From Holosporaceae bacterium (GTDB taxonomy: Bacteria; Pseudomonadota; Alphaproteobacteria; UBA3830): DNA of 13,722 nt. Both the position numbers and the translations under genes were made by a program. Shown here piece after piece: positions 13,298-13,722 of the stretch. The notes below the pieces were generated by a model that was given only the letters and a program-made list of their open reading frames with translations, made no database searches and was not told where the DNA came from. The stretch lies in contig JAISHN010000065.1 in assembly GCA_031262635.1 (NCBI GenBank), forward strand, positions 1 to 13,722, written 5' to 3'. Position 1 is the stretch's first letter. Each line of letters begins with the position of its first letter.

Positions 13298-13722
13298 TAG
13301 AAAGGAGTTTTAATTAGGGCTTAGTGCCTGACGCGAGGAGTGTTAGGATGTTGGAATGCGGATAAAGAATTGTAAACCAAGCGGAAAAGTTCAAGGGAAG
13401 CTGTTAGAATTTTTTGTAGCCGGAACTACGGCGAGAACGGCGGCAAGCATACTGGGAATTCATAGGAACTCCGCCGTAAGGTTTTTTCGCAAGTTGCGGG
13501 AAGAAATTGCGAAGAAACAAGAGGAAAGGAGCGAAAAGTTTTTCGGAAGAGTAGGGATAGACGAGAGTTATTTTGGAGGAGTAAGGAAAGGCAAAAGAGG
13601 TCAAGGAGCTGCGGGAAAGATTCCTGTATTTGGGTTGTTGAAGCGAGGAGGAAAAGTTTACGCTCAGATAATCCAGAAGACGAACGCAGAGTCGTTAATT
13701 CCGATAATCAGAGAGAAAGTTG
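13298..13722 (+). mobile_element. Left part of an IS1595-type insertion sequence, right end outside window
   Basis: The transposase frame from 13356 defines the element. Its left boundary is not determined; it must lie between the end of the preceding repeat and the start codon, possibly near GGGCTTAGTGCC (13317-13328). The right half, second terminal repeat and target duplication are not in the window, so the ends cannot be checked. Confidence 0.6.
13356..13722 (+). CDS. IS1595-family transposase, 3' end outside window
   Basis: From the ATG at 13356 the frame stays open to the window end (122 codons). The N-terminus has a helix-turn-helix-like segment (FVAGTTARTAASILGIHRNSAVRFF). The start of the catalytic DDE domain follows, with the typical GIDESYFGGVRKGKRGQGAAGK and VFGLLKRGGKVY; the Asp of DESYFGG is the first catalytic acid in this family (ISXO2/IS1016-like). 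A purine-rich TAGGA lies about eight bases upstream. No stop or frameshift is seen in the visible part, so the copy may be intact. It lies downstream of corC, after a run of palindromic repeats. Confidence 0.87.
   Translation, partial: MRIKNCKPSGKVQGKLLEFFVAGTTARTAASILGIHRNSAVRFFRKLREEIAKKQEERSEKFFGRVGIDESYFGGVRKGKRGQGAAGKIPVFGLLKRGGKVYAQIIQKTNAESLIPIIREKV

Noticed and set aside
12866..13722. Reading the whole right end as one insertion sequence with its left end at 12866
   Set aside because: The GGCTGTGTTAGG end belongs to the composite repeat also found at 3124-3256 without any transposase, and two other repeat families lie between it and the transposase.
1..13722. A defence system, secretion system or biosynthetic cluster
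   Set aside because: All recognisable genes are housekeeping; the unassigned ones are single and show no partner genes suggestive of such a system.

Overview
The window looks like a piece of an alphaproteobacterial chromosome. The evidence is an HscA whose residues resemble the short rickettsial form, a YbjN protein of the alphaproteobacterial type, a single long bifunctional Rel/Spo enzyme, and a miaB-ybeY-corC run that belongs to a known alphaproteobacterial cluster. Base composition is moderate. Most genes favour CpG-rich codons (GCG, TCG, CGA, GTC). Several families of dispersed palindromic repeats, a partial insertion sequence and a shortened chaperone suggest a host-associated lineage of the Rickettsiales/Holosporales kind. 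That placement is inference; no rRNA or other marker here settles it.

Layout. Positions 1-1368 hold the 3' part of hscA (+), followed by tRNA-Arg(CCT) (-) and glmM (-). A 320-base stretch at 2995-3314 carries the glmM start signals and a palindromic repeat. Next comes an unrecognised secreted-protein gene (3315-4151, +) with codon use unlike its neighbours. It faces a minus-strand run transcribed infC -> prmA -> ybjN (6165 down to 4234). tRNA-Val(TAC) (+) follows, then rsh (-) and tRNA-Leu(TAA) (-). From 8923 the strand changes: a transaldolase, a small membrane protein, a degenerate second copy of the transaldolase 3' end, a palindromic repeat, and then the tightly overlapped miaB-ybeY-corC operon. 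The right end, 12819-13355, has no genes and is packed with palindromic repeats. It leads into the first 122 codons of an IS1595-type transposase cut by the window edge.

The recognised genes are housekeeping: Fe-S cluster maturation (hscA), peptidoglycan precursor synthesis (glmM), translation initiation and ribosome modification (infC, prmA), stringent response (rsh), pentose phosphate metabolism (transaldolase), tRNA modification (miaB), rRNA maturation (ybeY) and a CBS-domain protein (corC). I found no CRISPR array, phage module or defence system. The most notable items are: (1) a small membrane-protein gene bracketed by two copies of the transaldolase 3' end, which looks like a footprint of insertion or duplication; (2) the compositionally foreign secreted protein beside a dispersed repeat; (3) two inverted copies of a composite, MITE-like repeat about 9.7 kb apart; (4) an HscA without most of its helical lid.
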